Source: JANLTX01 sp049840835 (lineage in GTDB: Bacteria > Armatimonadota > Armatimonadia > Armatimonadales > Armatimonadaceae). From it: a stretch of DNA of 64,000 nt. Positions 27,166 to 36,389 of this stretch are shown here, one piece after another; the stretch's first letter is position 1; every line of letters begins with the position of its first letter. The notes below the pieces were generated by a model. That model worked only from the letters and a program-made list of their open reading frames with translations, was not told where the DNA came from and searched no databases. A program made the translations under genes and the position numbers. Location: positions 1 through 64,000 of the forward strand of contig JASGJG010000011.1 of NCBI GenBank assembly GCA_049840835.1, written 5' to 3'.

Positions 27166-29432
27166 GACTTGCTTCCGTTCGGTGTCACGGAGATGTTGTC
27201 TATATAGACTTTAAACAGGCTCTGAGGCGCGAACCCGAACAGTCCCGGCGCGCCCTGTTTATGCGCATTTTTATGCGGCACTTCCAGAGTCCAGTTCGCG
27301 GGTTCGGGCTCGCTCTTCTTCCAGGCTTTCACCCGTACCACACCGCTGCCATCCGGATTGGTATCCACGCGGGTTTTCATGCGATACCAGACCTTCGCCT
27401 GCATGGGGAACTTGACAACTGCCTTGATTCGCTCCTGGTTGGAGTTGACTTCTAGCTCCTGGGCATTTCCATTGAGCACGATGTAGTAGCGCTGGTTGAT
27501 GAGTCCGACCGACGATAGCGTGCGCCGGTTGCCATCGGTCATCACATCGGCTTCAAGAGTGTAGTTGCGCTCCTGAGGGTGCCCGAAAAAAACGGTGGCG
27601 CGCTGAAACGCGATGTTATCCAGAGTCTTGGCAAAGACCTTGTTGCCATCTAAGTCGCGTACATCGAACTTGAAGCGTGCGCCAATCCAGGGTAGAGGCG
27701 GGTAGGCGAACTTGGTACTGCCATCCGGTAGAGTAGGGTCTGGTTCGGTAGGATTGAAGCCCTCAAAGTCTTCCTTATAGGGCAGCGCCGTCAGCACGCG
27801 CCCCCTCAGGATTCCTTTGAAACCGCCCACAGTTGCCTGATAGGCACCGGCGCTGGTCTTCTCACCGCCGATAATATCGCCGTTCTCAAACTTCGCATCC
27901 AGCAGTGAGCGTACACGTGCCGTCGGCGGTACATATTGCTCAAAGGTCGCTTTCGAGGCATCGAAGGTCTCGGTCACGAATCCGTTCGCATCGATACCGC
28001 GAATGGTCAGTTTGGCGTGCTCGCCGGGCCGAAGAGTCACTTCGGTGGGAATGATTTGTAGCGCCACAGTAGGACCATGCGCGGGCTTTTGCACAGCAGG
28101 TAGCGCTTTGGGTAGCCCCGGATTCGGGCCTTTCTTACCGAAGCAGTAGAGCTTATCCGTGCTGAACACATAGACCTTGCCATTCCAGGCAGAAGGCGCA
28201 CCGATGCAGCGCCCGGTTAGCTGGGTCTTCGCCAGCACCTTGCCGCCTGTTGCCGATGGCTGAACAATAAAGAAGCTGCCATTCTGGAACGGTACATAGA
28301 GTTTGCCATCGGCATACAGTGGCGAGGCATGGAGTTGGTCGGGAGCGAGCTTGAGTTTCCAGACGACCTTACCCGTGGCCGCATCCAGTGCGACTAAGTG
28401 CCCGGTTTTATCGGTTTCATACAGAGTAGAACCCAGGAGCACCGGTGACGAGGAAATAGACGCGATGTCATCGTTGCGCCAGACTTCATCTTTTTTCGCA
28501 AGCTGCGGTGGTCCCGCACCCGGCTCTACCGGTTTCGGCTCAGCCAGTCCATTAACCGCCGTCATACGCCCGGCATTGGAGCTATCCAGGTTCTCGTCGG
28601 CATGGATACCGATAACGGTGTCTTCAAAGAGCGCAATGGTAGCGTTCATGCCACCCGCGGAAATCGGATAGCGCCATACTGGTTCCCCCGTGCGTGCGTT
28701 CACGCAGATGAGGGAGCCATCTCCACTGCCAGTATAGAAGACCTGCTTGCCGCCGCGCATGGCGAAGATGGGGCGCCCAAACGTGTTGTCTTTTGGCGCG
28801 ATTCCAGGGCTACACGCCCAGACCATCTGCCCGGACTTCTTATCGAAGGCATACAGGCGGTCCATAGCTGCGCCTTCACCGCCCCAGTTGCTGGTGATGC
28901 CACGCACGATAACCAGGTCATCTAGAATCGTGGGGCCACCGGTTCGCCCATTGGTAAAGGTCAGGCGCCCCAGGGTCTCCATGAGCGGATGCTGAAAGAC
29001 CAGGTTACCCTCGGGACTGTAGCAGGAGAACACGCCCGCCGAGGTCATGACATACACATTGCCTGTTTCCGGGTCTATACACGGGCTACCGATAGCATAG
29101 CGGTCGTAGGTAATATCGGAGAGATAGTCGGAGAAGCTCTTTTTCCAGAAAATCTTGCCGGTCTCTGCATCCGCGCAGACCAGTACTTCCTGAAGGTCCG
29201 GTCCCACTCCTTCATAACCGAACGCATAGAGCCGATTGCCCGCAATGACCGGCGTACCACCCCCAGAGAGCTTTATGCTCCACAGCGGCGCAGTCAGCGT
29301 TGTCGGCAAACCCGTTTCTCGCGAGACCCCGGTGGATTCTGGCCCCCGCCAGTCCAGCCAGCCTTTTACGTCTGCATGTGCGATACCCGCCATGGCAAGA
29401 CAGAGCGACACAGTGACGATTCGTTTGTTCAT
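27162..29432 (-). CDS. Exported PQQ-binding-like propeller protein with C-terminal lectin-like domain
   Basis: The 756-residue protein has a signal peptide (MNKRIVTVSLCLAMAGIAHA) and a propeller in about residues 25-440 (TGKIFWKKSF, TGEPVWRYP, TGKVVWKLK). The C-terminal 270 residues form another domain with an Ig-like section (ALQIIPTEVTLRPGEHAKLT) and a concanavalin-like tail. The tail could bind polysaccharide. It is the second gene of a run of four co-directional propeller genes. Confidence 0.82.
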   Translation of the reverse strand: MNKRIVTVSLCLAMAGIAHADVKGWLDWRGPESTGVSRETGLPTTLTAPLWSIKLSGGGTPVIAGNRLYAFGYEGVGPDLQEVLVCADAETGKIFWKKSFSDYLSDITYDRYAIGSPCIDPETGNVYVMTSAGVFSCYSPEGNLVFQHPLMETLGRLTFTNGRTGGPTILDDLVIVRGITSNWGGEGAAMDRLYAFDKKSGQMVWACSPGIAPKDNTFGRPIFAMRGGKQVFYTGSGDGSLICVNARTGEPVWRYPISAGGMNATIALFEDTVIGIHADENLDSSNAGRMTAVNGLAEPKPVEPGAGPPQLAKKDEVWRNDDIASISSSPVLLGSTLYETDKTGHLVALDAATGKVVWKLKLAPDQLHASPLYADGKLYVPFQNGSFFIVQPSATGGKVLAKTQLTGRCIGAPSAWNGKVYVFSTDKLYCFGKKGPNPGLPKALPAVQKPAHGPTVALQIIPTEVTLRPGEHAKLTIRGIDANGFVTETFDASKATFEQYVPPTARVRSLLDAKFENGDIIGGEKTSAGAYQATVGGFKGILRGRVLTALPYKEDFEGFNPTEPDPTLPDGSTKFAYPPLPWIGARFKFDVRDLDGNKVFAKTLDNIAFQRATVFFGHPQERNYTLEADVMTDGNRRTLSSVGLINQRYYIVLNGNAQELEVNSNQERIKAVVKFPMQAKVWYRMKTRVDTNPDGSGVVRVKAWKKSEPEPANWTLEVPHKNAHKQGAPGLFGFAPQSLFKVYIDNISVTPNGSKS

Positions 29433-29470
29433 GATTTCGTTGTATGCCGTCTGTTCTCACGACGGCGAAA

Positions 29471-30574
29471 CTAGATTTTCAGTGCAACCAGAGACCCCTC
29501 CAGGTTGCGGCCATAAAGAATTCCATTGGATAGCGAGGGAGCGGTCCAGCAGGTGCCATCCAATATTTTTGCCCGACCGAGTTCGGTATAGGCATTGGGC
29601 GTAGCCAATACCGAGAGTAGCTCGCCACGACCAGTGAGCACCAGCAGCTTGCCATTGACAGCCAGCATGCCGCCTTTATCGATGCCACGGCTCGCCCATT
29701 TCTCTGCGCCGGTGCGGGCATCCATGCAGAGCAGAGTATTTTCGGAGTTACCGTAGAGATAGCCCCCCAGAAGCACCGACGTATTGAAATGGTTCTTCAT
29801 GGAGCGGTTCTCCCAGACAGAGGACACTCGGTTTCCGGAGATGCGCAGCAGTGCGCCACCCCGCCCATAGTTACTGGAGATAAACACAGTGCTTCCCCAG
29901 AAAATAGGGTCTGCCGCGTTGACATCGTAGCTAGTCTGCCAGGGATATTGCCAGAGCCGCCTGCCTGTGGTGGCTTGCACAGCCACCAGTTCCGTGCCCG
30001 CGAAGATAGCGATGCCACCGGGAAACGGCACGGGCGAGGCATAGCCAGAGACGCCACGGCCCGAATGCCACACAATACGCCCATTGGTCTTATCTAAGGC
30101 TGCGCCATTGCCACCAATATTGAAAAAGACCAATTGCCCCGAGATAAGCGGGGACCCGGAGAATCCCCATTTGGGCTGTGGACCGCCGGTGCGCTGAGCA
30201 ATGTGCTGCTGCCAGACCATGCGCCCGGTGGTCGCGTTTATACAGAGCGCCAGTCCTTCTCGGCTGAAGGTATAGACATTCCCGGCGTGTATTGTAGGCG
30301 TGGCACGGGTGCCTGGCATGTCACCTGCGCCACAGGGGTACCGGTACTGCCAGACGATTTTTCCGTTCGCCGCGCTGAGGCAACTCACGACATCCGTGTT
30401 GTTGAAGTTGCCGGTTGTGTAGACCCGCCCCCCTTTGACAGCGGCGCCAGCATATCCCTGCCCGACCTGAGCGGCCCAGAGGCGGCGAGGACCGCCTGCC
30501 GGGAACCGCCCTGAAAATGTCTCCGGGGAGCTCCCCGATCTACTGGGACCACGATACTGAGGCCAATCCGCCAT
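29471..30574 (-). CDS. PQQ-binding-like beta-propeller protein without signal peptide
   Basis: The 367-residue protein starts MADWPQYRGPSRSG directly with the family's W-x-x-x-R-G-P motif. It shows at least five blades (NGKIVWQYR, TGRMVWQQH, TGRRLWQYP, TGAEKWASR). Its ATG abuts the TAG of the upstream propeller gene, so it may be cytoplasmic or may have lost its leader. Role unknown. Confidence 0.8.
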   Translation of the reverse strand: MADWPQYRGPSRSGSSPETFSGRFPAGGPRRLWAAQVGQGYAGAAVKGGRVYTTGNFNNTDVVSCLSAANGKIVWQYRYPCGAGDMPGTRATPTIHAGNVYTFSREGLALCINATTGRMVWQQHIAQRTGGPQPKWGFSGSPLISGQLVFFNIGGNGAALDKTNGRIVWHSGRGVSGYASPVPFPGGIAIFAGTELVAVQATTGRRLWQYPWQTSYDVNAADPIFWGSTVFISSNYGRGGALLRISGNRVSSVWENRSMKNHFNTSVLLGGYLYGNSENTLLCMDARTGAEKWASRGIDKGGMLAVNGKLLVLTGRGELLSVLATPNAYTELGRAKILDGTCWTAPSLSNGILYGRNLEGSLVALKI

Positions 30575-31828
30575 CTACTTGTCTGGCCCCTTCTCTTCTC
30601 CGATTTCGTAGCAGAACATATTGCCCTGATCTCGTAGATAAAGCCGCTTATTGGCCACCACAGGGTAGGGCCAGGCGGGGGCTCGGCTGCGCTCGGGCTG
30701 CTTGAAAGTGCCCTTCTCGGTGTACTCTTTGGGGTTGGCCTCCACCAGAGTCATATCGCCACGCTCGGAGCGGCAGATCAGCATACCGTCGGCATAGGTG
30801 AGGCTCCCCTTGCCCGGATTACGGCTCTCCCAGACCACTTTGCCGGTCTTGAACTCCAGGCAAACCAGCTTGTTGATACTGGTGCCGTAGAGATAGTCGC
30901 CCACCACCACAATGCCGCCATGGTGGTTCATAAGATCTTTCGTGAAATAGACTTCCTCGGCCTTTCCTCCGGCGATCTTCGCGAGTCCGCCCCCAGTGTT
31001 GTATTCGGTCGAGGCGAAGACATAGCCATCTTTCACTACCGGCATGGAGCAGGAGATGCCATTTCGGTTGGCGGGTGCGGCATAGTTCCAAAGAAACTTG
31101 CCATCTGCGGCAGAGACTCCGGCGACCCCATCCGCGAAGAACTGGACATACTGCTTGGTGCCATCTAGATCTGCCTTAATCGCGGACGAATAGCTTACCC
31201 GCCCCCCTTCCGGGAAGTCTGATTTCCAGATGGTATCCCCAGTCTGCTTTTTCAGAGCCACCATAGCCGCGCCATTTCCACCCGGCGTCACGACGACTTT
31301 GTCACCATCGATTAAGGGAGATTCCGAGTAGCCCCAGGTGGGAACGTTGCCACCGAAGTCTTTGACCATGCTCTTTTGCCAGAGGAGCTTGCCATCGGCT
31401 ACACTCAGGCAGACCAGGTCGCCACCGACTCCCATGGCATAGAGATTCTGGCCGTCTATAGTGGGAGTACACCGGCTGCCATTGCCGCCCTGTTGGCCAT
31501 CTAGCTGCCTGCCATCGGCAATCTTGGTACTCCAGAGTTCCTTGCCGGTCTTTTCATCGAGCGCCCACACATACTCACCCTCTTCACGCAGGCCCATGCC
31601 GAAGATCTTGCCGCGCGCAACCGAGGGCGTGGCATGTCCTTCGCCAAGATTCCTGCTCGTCCAGAGTAGTTTCGGCCCACCTTCGGGCCAGGTCTTTAGA
31701 AGACCCGTCTCTTTAGAAAGTCCGGTTCTGTCTGCTCCCCGGAACTGTGGTGAGTCTTCTGCCCACGCCAGCGTGGTGGCCAGTACTGTAGCCACTGCCA
31801 GCGCTCCGCAAACACGTCGTCTCTCCAT
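30575..31828 (-). CDS. Exported PQQ-binding-like beta-propeller protein
   Basis: The 417-residue protein has a signal peptide (cleavage near AWAED), the motif SPQFRGADRTGLSKETG and repeated blades (TGKELWSTK, DGKLLWQKS, TGDTIWKSD, TGKVVWESR). It begins the run of four minus-strand propeller genes, preceded by a strong palindrome at 31867-31899. Confidence 0.85.
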   Translation of the reverse strand: MERRRVCGALAVATVLATTLAWAEDSPQFRGADRTGLSKETGLLKTWPEGGPKLLWTSRNLGEGHATPSVARGKIFGMGLREEGEYVWALDEKTGKELWSTKIADGRQLDGQQGGNGSRCTPTIDGQNLYAMGVGGDLVCLSVADGKLLWQKSMVKDFGGNVPTWGYSESPLIDGDKVVVTPGGNGAAMVALKKQTGDTIWKSDFPEGGRVSYSSAIKADLDGTKQYVQFFADGVAGVSAADGKFLWNYAAPANRNGISCSMPVVKDGYVFASTEYNTGGGLAKIAGGKAEEVYFTKDLMNHHGGIVVVGDYLYGTSINKLVCLEFKTGKVVWESRNPGKGSLTYADGMLICRSERGDMTLVEANPKEYTEKGTFKQPERSRAPAWPYPVVANKRLYLRDQGNMFCYEIGEEKGPDK

Positions 31829-31866
31829 GAGGAATCCTCCCAGAATGCCTTAAAGAGCCAGTTTTT

Positions 31867-31899
31867 GCCTCTTGCTCTACTCAGAGTAGAGCAAGAGGC
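31867..31899. terminator. 33-bp near-perfect palindrome between pilin-like and propeller genes
   Basis: GCCTCTTGCTCTACTC (31867-31882) and its exact complement (31884-31899) flank one base. On the plus strand it is followed by GTTTTGTT. It could terminate the minus-strand pilin transcript or act as an operator for the propeller operon 39 nt downstream. No T-run follows on the minus strand. Confidence 0.5.
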
Positions 31900-31916
31900 G
31901 TTTTGTTAGAGGTATT

Positions 31917-32384
31917 TTATTGGGGTAGACCGTTGCACTCCAACATACCGCCGTAGAACGTAACCGCAGCGCCGACCCGCCACTGCTTGAGCTGCTTGGG
32001 CGTAACAGGAACCGCAACAAACTGCGGTACCGTTCCCGCCTGTAGGGTAGCAGGAAGCGACTTGGCGTGACCATCCACATAGCTGGCGCTGAACGTGCCA
32101 TTGTGCCGTGCCTGTACTAGCTGCACCTGTAAACCGGGTGCCGCGCCAGCCGTAACATTGCCATCGTAGGTCATCACGGTCTCTGCCGGGCGGCTGACCG
32201 CTGCCAGAGCGACCGTGCTAGCGCCGGGGAAGAAGCCATTGGCGAAGAGCGCCGGGTTTACCGTGTAGCTATTCATCGGGGGGGTGCTAGGGCACGGGGC
32301 CCCCACCAGGAACTGAACATTCATCGCGTCTCTGACGGGCAGAGGGTCAGCTGGTCGTTCTTCACATAGGGAGCCACCGCCCAC
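31917..32384 (-). CDS. Pilin-like secreted protein, C-terminal part of a frameshifted gene
   Basis: This frame encodes the C-terminal part of a DUF1559-type, H-x9-DG protein: RHNGTFSASYVDGHAK is the family signature. True homology starts at about DAMNVQFLVG. The first residues overlap the N-terminal part in another frame. It has no start signal of its own and joins the frame that begins at 32617. Confidence 0.72.
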   Translation of the reverse strand: MGGGSLCEERPADPLPVRDAMNVQFLVGAPCPSTPPMNSYTVNPALFANGFFPGASTVALAAVSRPAETVMTYDGNVTAGAAPGLQVQLVQARHNGTFSASYVDGHAKSLPATLQAGTVPQFVAVPVTPKQLKQWRVGAAVTFYGGMLECNGLPQ

Positions 32385-32617
32385 TGGAAGGTTCCCACAC
32401 AGGCGCCGTTCAGCACAGCGGAGAATGGGAACATTTCATCGTAGTCCTGAATGTACATCAGTTGTGCCGTGGCGTACTGGCGTACATTGGAAAGGCACTG
32501 GGTCTGGCGGGCTTTTTCACGAGCCTGCGCGAACACAGGGAAGAGAATGGCGGCAAGGATCGCGATAATCGCAATCACGACTAACAGCTCGATCAGTGTG
32601 AAGGCAGACTTCTTCAT
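32321..32617 (-). CDS. Type IV pilin-like prepilin (DUF1559 type), N-terminal part of a frameshifted gene
   Basis: The 98-residue frame begins MKKSAFTLIELLVVIAII, a class III prepilin cleavage and methylation signal followed by one hydrophobic helix. It continues with FPVFAQAREKARQTQCLSNV, the usual start of these pseudopilin-like proteins. It ends prematurely at CPSETR. The rest of the protein is in another frame to 31917. One base change in the frame near 32325-32340 would join them to about 230 residues. The start is divergent from the propeller gene at 32675. Confidence 0.82.
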   Translation of the reverse strand: MKKSAFTLIELLVVIAIIAILAAILFPVFAQAREKARQTQCLSNVRQYATAQLMYIQDYDEMFPFSAVLNGACVGTFQWAVAPYVKNDQLTLCPSETR

Positions 32618-32624
32618 AGGCTAC

Positions 32625-32630
32625 AGGATA
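32625..32630 (-). promoter_or_regulatory. Possible -10 box of the pilin-like gene
   Basis: TATCCT on the minus strand, 7 nt before ATG 32617, without a Shine-Dalgarno sequence. Confidence 0.35.
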
Positions 32631-32662
32631 CCTCAACTTGGTAAAAGTGGGTAAAAATTGCG

Positions 32663-32668
32663 TACAAT
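32663..32668 (+). promoter_or_regulatory. -10 box of a probable leaderless transcript
   Basis: TACAAT is 6 nt before ATG 32675, with ACTGTC between and no Shine-Dalgarno sequence. Confidence 0.55.
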
Positions 32669-32674
32669 ACTGTC

Positions 32675-33967
32675 ATGCCGAGCCGAACAGGAGTAAACTG
32701 GCCACAGTTTCGTGGCCCACATGCGAGCGGAATCGCCGAGGGTTTCAAGACCCCGGTTAGCTGGAGTGTGCCCGCAAACAAGAACGTGGCGTGGAAGACA
32801 CCGATTCCAGGGTTGAGCCACTCCTCCCCTGTTATCTGGGGGGATTTACTTTTTGTCGCCACCGCTATCAGTGCCAAAGACAACTCGGTAAAAGTGGGAC
32901 TGTACGGCGATATCGACTCTGTGCAGGACAATGCAATTCATGAGTGGCGCGTGTATTGTGTCAATAAGAAAACCGGCAAGGTACTCTGGCAGCAGACCGC
33001 GTACAAAGGCGTGCCCAAGGTCAAGCGCCACACTAAATCTAGCCATGCCTCATCTACTGTAACTACAGATGGCAAGTCAGTAGTGGCCTTCTTCGGAGCT
33101 CAGGGGCTTTACTGCTTCGATGCGAAGTCTGGCAAGCCACGCTGGAAGCGAGATTTCGGGGTGCTGGATTCCGGCTACTACATGGTCCCTGATGCCCAGT
33201 GGGGCTTCGCCAGCTCACCGATTTTAGTCGACGATAAAGTCATCGTTCAGTGCGATGTCCAGAAGGGTAGCTTCTTAGCCGCGCTGGACCTCAAGAACGG
33301 TAAGACTCTCTGGCGGACGGAACGGGCCGATGTGCCTACCTGGTCTACGCCTGCCCTCTGCGAAGAAGGCGGACGGAAACAGATTGTAGTGAATGGCTGG
33401 AAGCATATCGGTGGCTACGACCTAGCCACGGGAAAACAGCTCTGGAAGCTAGTCGGTGGCGGTGATATTCCAGTGCCGACCCCGGTGGTGGGCCAGGGGC
33501 TTATCTTCGTGACCAATGCACACGGACGTATGGCGCCTATCTACGCCGTCAAGCCGAAAGCGATTGGCGAAATCAACCTGCCCAGCGACAACGTAGGCCA
33601 CCCGGATGTCGCCTGGTTCAAGATTCGTGATGGCGCCTACATGCAGACCCCGCTGATCTACGGCCCCTACCTTTATATATGCAGAGACAACGGTGTACTC
33701 GGCTGCTACAACGCGAAAACAGGCGATCAGGTCTACCAGGAGCGCCTGGGTACGGGCCGTACCGGGTTCTCCGCCTCCGCTGTAGCCGGTGATGGCAAGC
33801 TCTACTTCACGGGGGAAGAAGGCACTATCTACGTGGTGCAGGCCGGTCCGACTTTCAAGGTACTGGCCACCAACGAAATGGACGAAGTTTGTATGGCCAC
33901 CCCAGCTCTTTCCGAAGGCAGCCTCTACTTCCACACCCTGGGACACCTGGTGGCTATTCGCTCCTGA
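32675..33967 (+). CDS. PQQ-binding-like beta-propeller protein
   Basis: The 430-residue protein starts with the WPQFRGPHASGIAEG motif without a signal peptide. Its blades are TGKVLWQQT, SGKPRWKRD, NGKTLWRTE, TGKQLWKLV. It is the sixth member of this family within 13 kb, and the only one on the plus strand. Its 3' end overlaps the convergent permease gene by 14 nt. Confidence 0.83.
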   Translation: MPSRTGVNWPQFRGPHASGIAEGFKTPVSWSVPANKNVAWKTPIPGLSHSSPVIWGDLLFVATAISAKDNSVKVGLYGDIDSVQDNAIHEWRVYCVNKKTGKVLWQQTAYKGVPKVKRHTKSSHASSTVTTDGKSVVAFFGAQGLYCFDAKSGKPRWKRDFGVLDSGYYMVPDAQWGFASSPILVDDKVIVQCDVQKGSFLAALDLKNGKTLWRTERADVPTWSTPALCEEGGRKQIVVNGWKHIGGYDLATGKQLWKLVGGGDIPVPTPVVGQGLIFVTNAHGRMAPIYAVKPKAIGEINLPSDNVGHPDVAWFKIRDGAYMQTPLIYGPYLYICRDNGVLGCYNAKTGDQVYQERLGTGRTGFSASAVAGDGKLYFTGEEGTIYVVQAGPTFKVLATNEMDEVCMATPALSEGSLYFHTLGHLVAIRS

Positions 33968-36389
33968 GAGCGGATAGCAATGGCCCGCGCAGGGCGGCGC
34001 GGGCGGCGAGAATGACCCAGAGCAGCCCACTGAGCAGCACGGCGACCAGAGTTAGCAATAACAGCCCCATCGGTGGTGCGTGTCGCAGAGACGGCAGAAT
34101 GGCGAGAATACCGGAGACGGTACCAATGCCAAGCCCGGCAAGGAGCAACAAAATATGCTCGGAGAGCAGCAGATGCTGGATATGGGTGGCTTCATAGCCC
34201 ACGGCGCGAAGCAGGGCCAGCTCGCTTCGGCGCTCTTCGACATTGCGGAGCACAATCACCCCTAGCCCAGCGCTACCTAGCAGGAGGCCCAGACCCCCTA
34301 ATGCTGCGAAGACAGAGAGATAGGTGTTCTCTACTTGCTGGAACGCCGCCAGGCGCTCACCCGATGGCACTACAGAAAGCCCGCTATCTTCCAGAGCACG
34401 AGTTAGCTCGCGGCGCACAGCTTCGGCATTTTTTTCCGGCGTGTCTATAAAGAACACACGGTACCCGCTTCGCTCCGGGAACAGCTTTACAAAATTCGCT
34501 TCGCCCATAAGCAAGCTGCCCTGGAATGTGGCATTGGGTGCGGCAGCGACTATCTTTAGTTTATGGACCACGCCATGGTCATCGGTATAGTCCAGCGTAT
34601 CGCCGGGCTTCTTTCCCAGAGACCAGAGCACGGTGTTGCTATCTCCGATAACCGGAATCGCGCCGTCTTCGCCAGTCTTTTCCAGGGCAGACCAGTCTAC
34701 AGAAAATCGCCCAGCTAGCGCTCCGGGCTCTACTCCCAGCAGGCGTGGGGTCTGCGCTTTATTGAGATTCAGGCAGCTTGCTTCGTCTCCTTCGCGGAGC
34801 TTGAGCGCTACAATCTTCGTGTCCTTTAGCTCACTCTCATCCAGATTGTACTTCTCGCGTCCCCCTGGCGTATTGAGGTCTTCGAATACGGGTAGCGATG
34901 CCTCGGCATAGAACGCGAACCCACCGGTACCAGATGATTTCTCTAGAGCCTCATGCCGTGGGTCGTGCTGATTGGCCCCAACCGCGACGACCAAAAAAGT
35001 CCCGCATGCTAGCAGGGAGATAGCCGCCAGACTCCTCCCCGGTCGGCGCGCCGCGTTCCGCTGTGCCAGCACCCCATGCAACACACGCCCTCGCAGCCAG
35101 TACCGAGCAATCAGAAGCCCGGCAATAAGCAGGAGCGCCCCTGCCCCGAATGCCGCTCCTGCCGCATCCTGCCCGGAGAGCGTGAAGCCAAAGGCAGAGC
35201 TACCCAGTGCCATAAGGGTTAGTAGGGCAGGCCAGAGCAGACCATCTCCCTTGAAGCGCGCTTCGCGCTTTCGTCCCTCTTCCCAACCTCGCTCGGCGAC
35301 CTCGCTGGAAGAGGGATAACTCACCTCGGGGTGCTGCAAAGAGCGTTCCGCCACGGCAAAGCCCTTGGATTGTTGGTAGGCGCTGATTTTCCCTCTTCCC
35401 CCCGAAGGGGTCTTCTGGGAAGAGGGGCGAGCGAGCGAAGTGAGACTCAGGGGAGATGGCCGCTTCCGTTCTGGCCTTGTAGCCAGCCATAGAGCTACCA
35501 TGGCTGTAATGAAACTAGATAGCCCACCTATTAGAAGGGTTGTGGCTTCGGCGTGAAACTGCAGGGCAGTTCCGGCCACGGCTCCACTCCAGATTCCTGA
35601 GAGCGCACTAATCACCGCTCTGGTATAGAGAGTGGCCAGGCCAGCGCCTATCAGAGAGCCTATCAGGGCCAGCGCGCCACCTTCGGTCAGTACCAGGCGG
35701 CGAATCAGGCCCTGGGAATAGCCCAGCGCTCGCAGGGTATTCAGTTCACTGCGTCTGCGCTCTACTGAAAAGCTGAACAGCAGCGCGGCGAGTAGCAGAG
35801 CGCTAACCAATAGAAAGAGACTGAAGCCGATGAAAAGCCCGCCAAAGTCGGTGGAAGCGCCGCTGGCCGCCAGCGCCCGCTCGCGCAGGGGCGCGAAGAA
35901 AACACCCTGTGAAGCCGGGGAGAGCGCCTGCCGGATGCAGGCCAGTACACTGTTCTTTTGTCCCCCTCTATTACTGGGGACATTCGGGACGGGATAGCGT
36001 ACGGCAGTGAGATTGCCGAAGCGGTTGTTCCAGAGCTTCTGCCCGGCAGCAAGCCGAACAAAAGCCTTGGGCGCTCCCCGATAGTGATCCCAGTACGCCT
36101 GATCTTTATCGCGGATTTTGTTCAGGTCTACCGGCACGCCTGGCTCCCAATCCCGGCAGTTCTTTTTATCGGAGAGTCCCGGAATATCGGGCATCAGGGT
36201 AGGGTCGGCAGCTTCACCAGAGAGCGGCACGATTCGCTTAACTCGGAGCGTGGCACTCTTCTCTTCCAGTCGGCGTTGTGGTCCTACAATCCAGTAGCGC
36301 AGGGTAAGTTCATCGCCTACTTTCGCTCCCAGGTCCTCCGCGAGCCAGGAGTTCAGAGCGATTTCATCGTCGGTGAGCCCCTGAGTCAT
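33954..36389 (-). CDS. FtsX/MacB-type ABC permease, larger C-terminal part, with embedded repeat peptide
   Basis: The 811 residues hold the two FtsX-type membrane modules of a MacB/LolC-like permease (RSELNTLRALGYSQGLIRRL with following helices, and RSELALLRAVGYEATHI near the C-terminus) plus periplasmic regions. Residues 311-383 are the in-frame translation of the palindromic repeat (35242-35459), between transmembrane segments. The frame begins at an internal ATG, because the N-terminal part lies in the preceding frame (36364-37329). Removing one G from GCTGGCC near 36409 would join them into one permease of about 1,120 residues. It would work with the ATPase at 37326. Confidence 0.8.
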   Translation of the reverse strand: MTQGLTDDEIALNSWLAEDLGAKVGDELTLRYWIVGPQRRLEEKSATLRVKRIVPLSGEAADPTLMPDIPGLSDKKNCRDWEPGVPVDLNKIRDKDQAYWDHYRGAPKAFVRLAAGQKLWNNRFGNLTAVRYPVPNVPSNRGGQKNSVLACIRQALSPASQGVFFAPLRERALAASGASTDFGGLFIGFSLFLLVSALLLAALLFSFSVERRRSELNTLRALGYSQGLIRRLVLTEGGALALIGSLIGAGLATLYTRAVISALSGIWSGAVAGTALQFHAEATTLLIGGLSSFITAMVALWLATRPERKRPSPLSLTSLARPSSQKTPSGGRGKISAYQQSKGFAVAERSLQHPEVSYPSSSEVAERGWEEGRKREARFKGDGLLWPALLTLMALGSSAFGFTLSGQDAAGAAFGAGALLLIAGLLIARYWLRGRVLHGVLAQRNAARRPGRSLAAISLLACGTFLVVAVGANQHDPRHEALEKSSGTGGFAFYAEASLPVFEDLNTPGGREKYNLDESELKDTKIVALKLREGDEASCLNLNKAQTPRLLGVEPGALAGRFSVDWSALEKTGEDGAIPVIGDSNTVLWSLGKKPGDTLDYTDDHGVVHKLKIVAAAPNATFQGSLLMGEANFVKLFPERSGYRVFFIDTPEKNAEAVRRELTRALEDSGLSVVPSGERLAAFQQVENTYLSVFAALGGLGLLLGSAGLGVIVLRNVEERRSELALLRAVGYEATHIQHLLLSEHILLLLAGLGIGTVSGILAILPSLRHAPPMGLLLLTLVAVLLSGLLWVILAARAALRGPLLSALRSE
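35242..35459 (-). repeat. Nested palindromic dispersed repeat, copy 2 (inside a permease gene)
   Basis: This 218 bp copy of the element at 2485-2723 lies in the same orientation relative to the minus strand. Ends are CCATCTCCC / GGGAGATGG. Strongly conserved blocks include GGGGGGAAGAGGGAAAATCA, GAGGTGAGTTATCCCTCTTC and GGGAAGAGGGACGAAAGCGC. It is read through without a stop by the permease frame (codons 311-383), giving a hydrophilic peptide with PSPLSLTSLARPSS at one end and REARFKGDG at the other. Confidence 0.85.
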
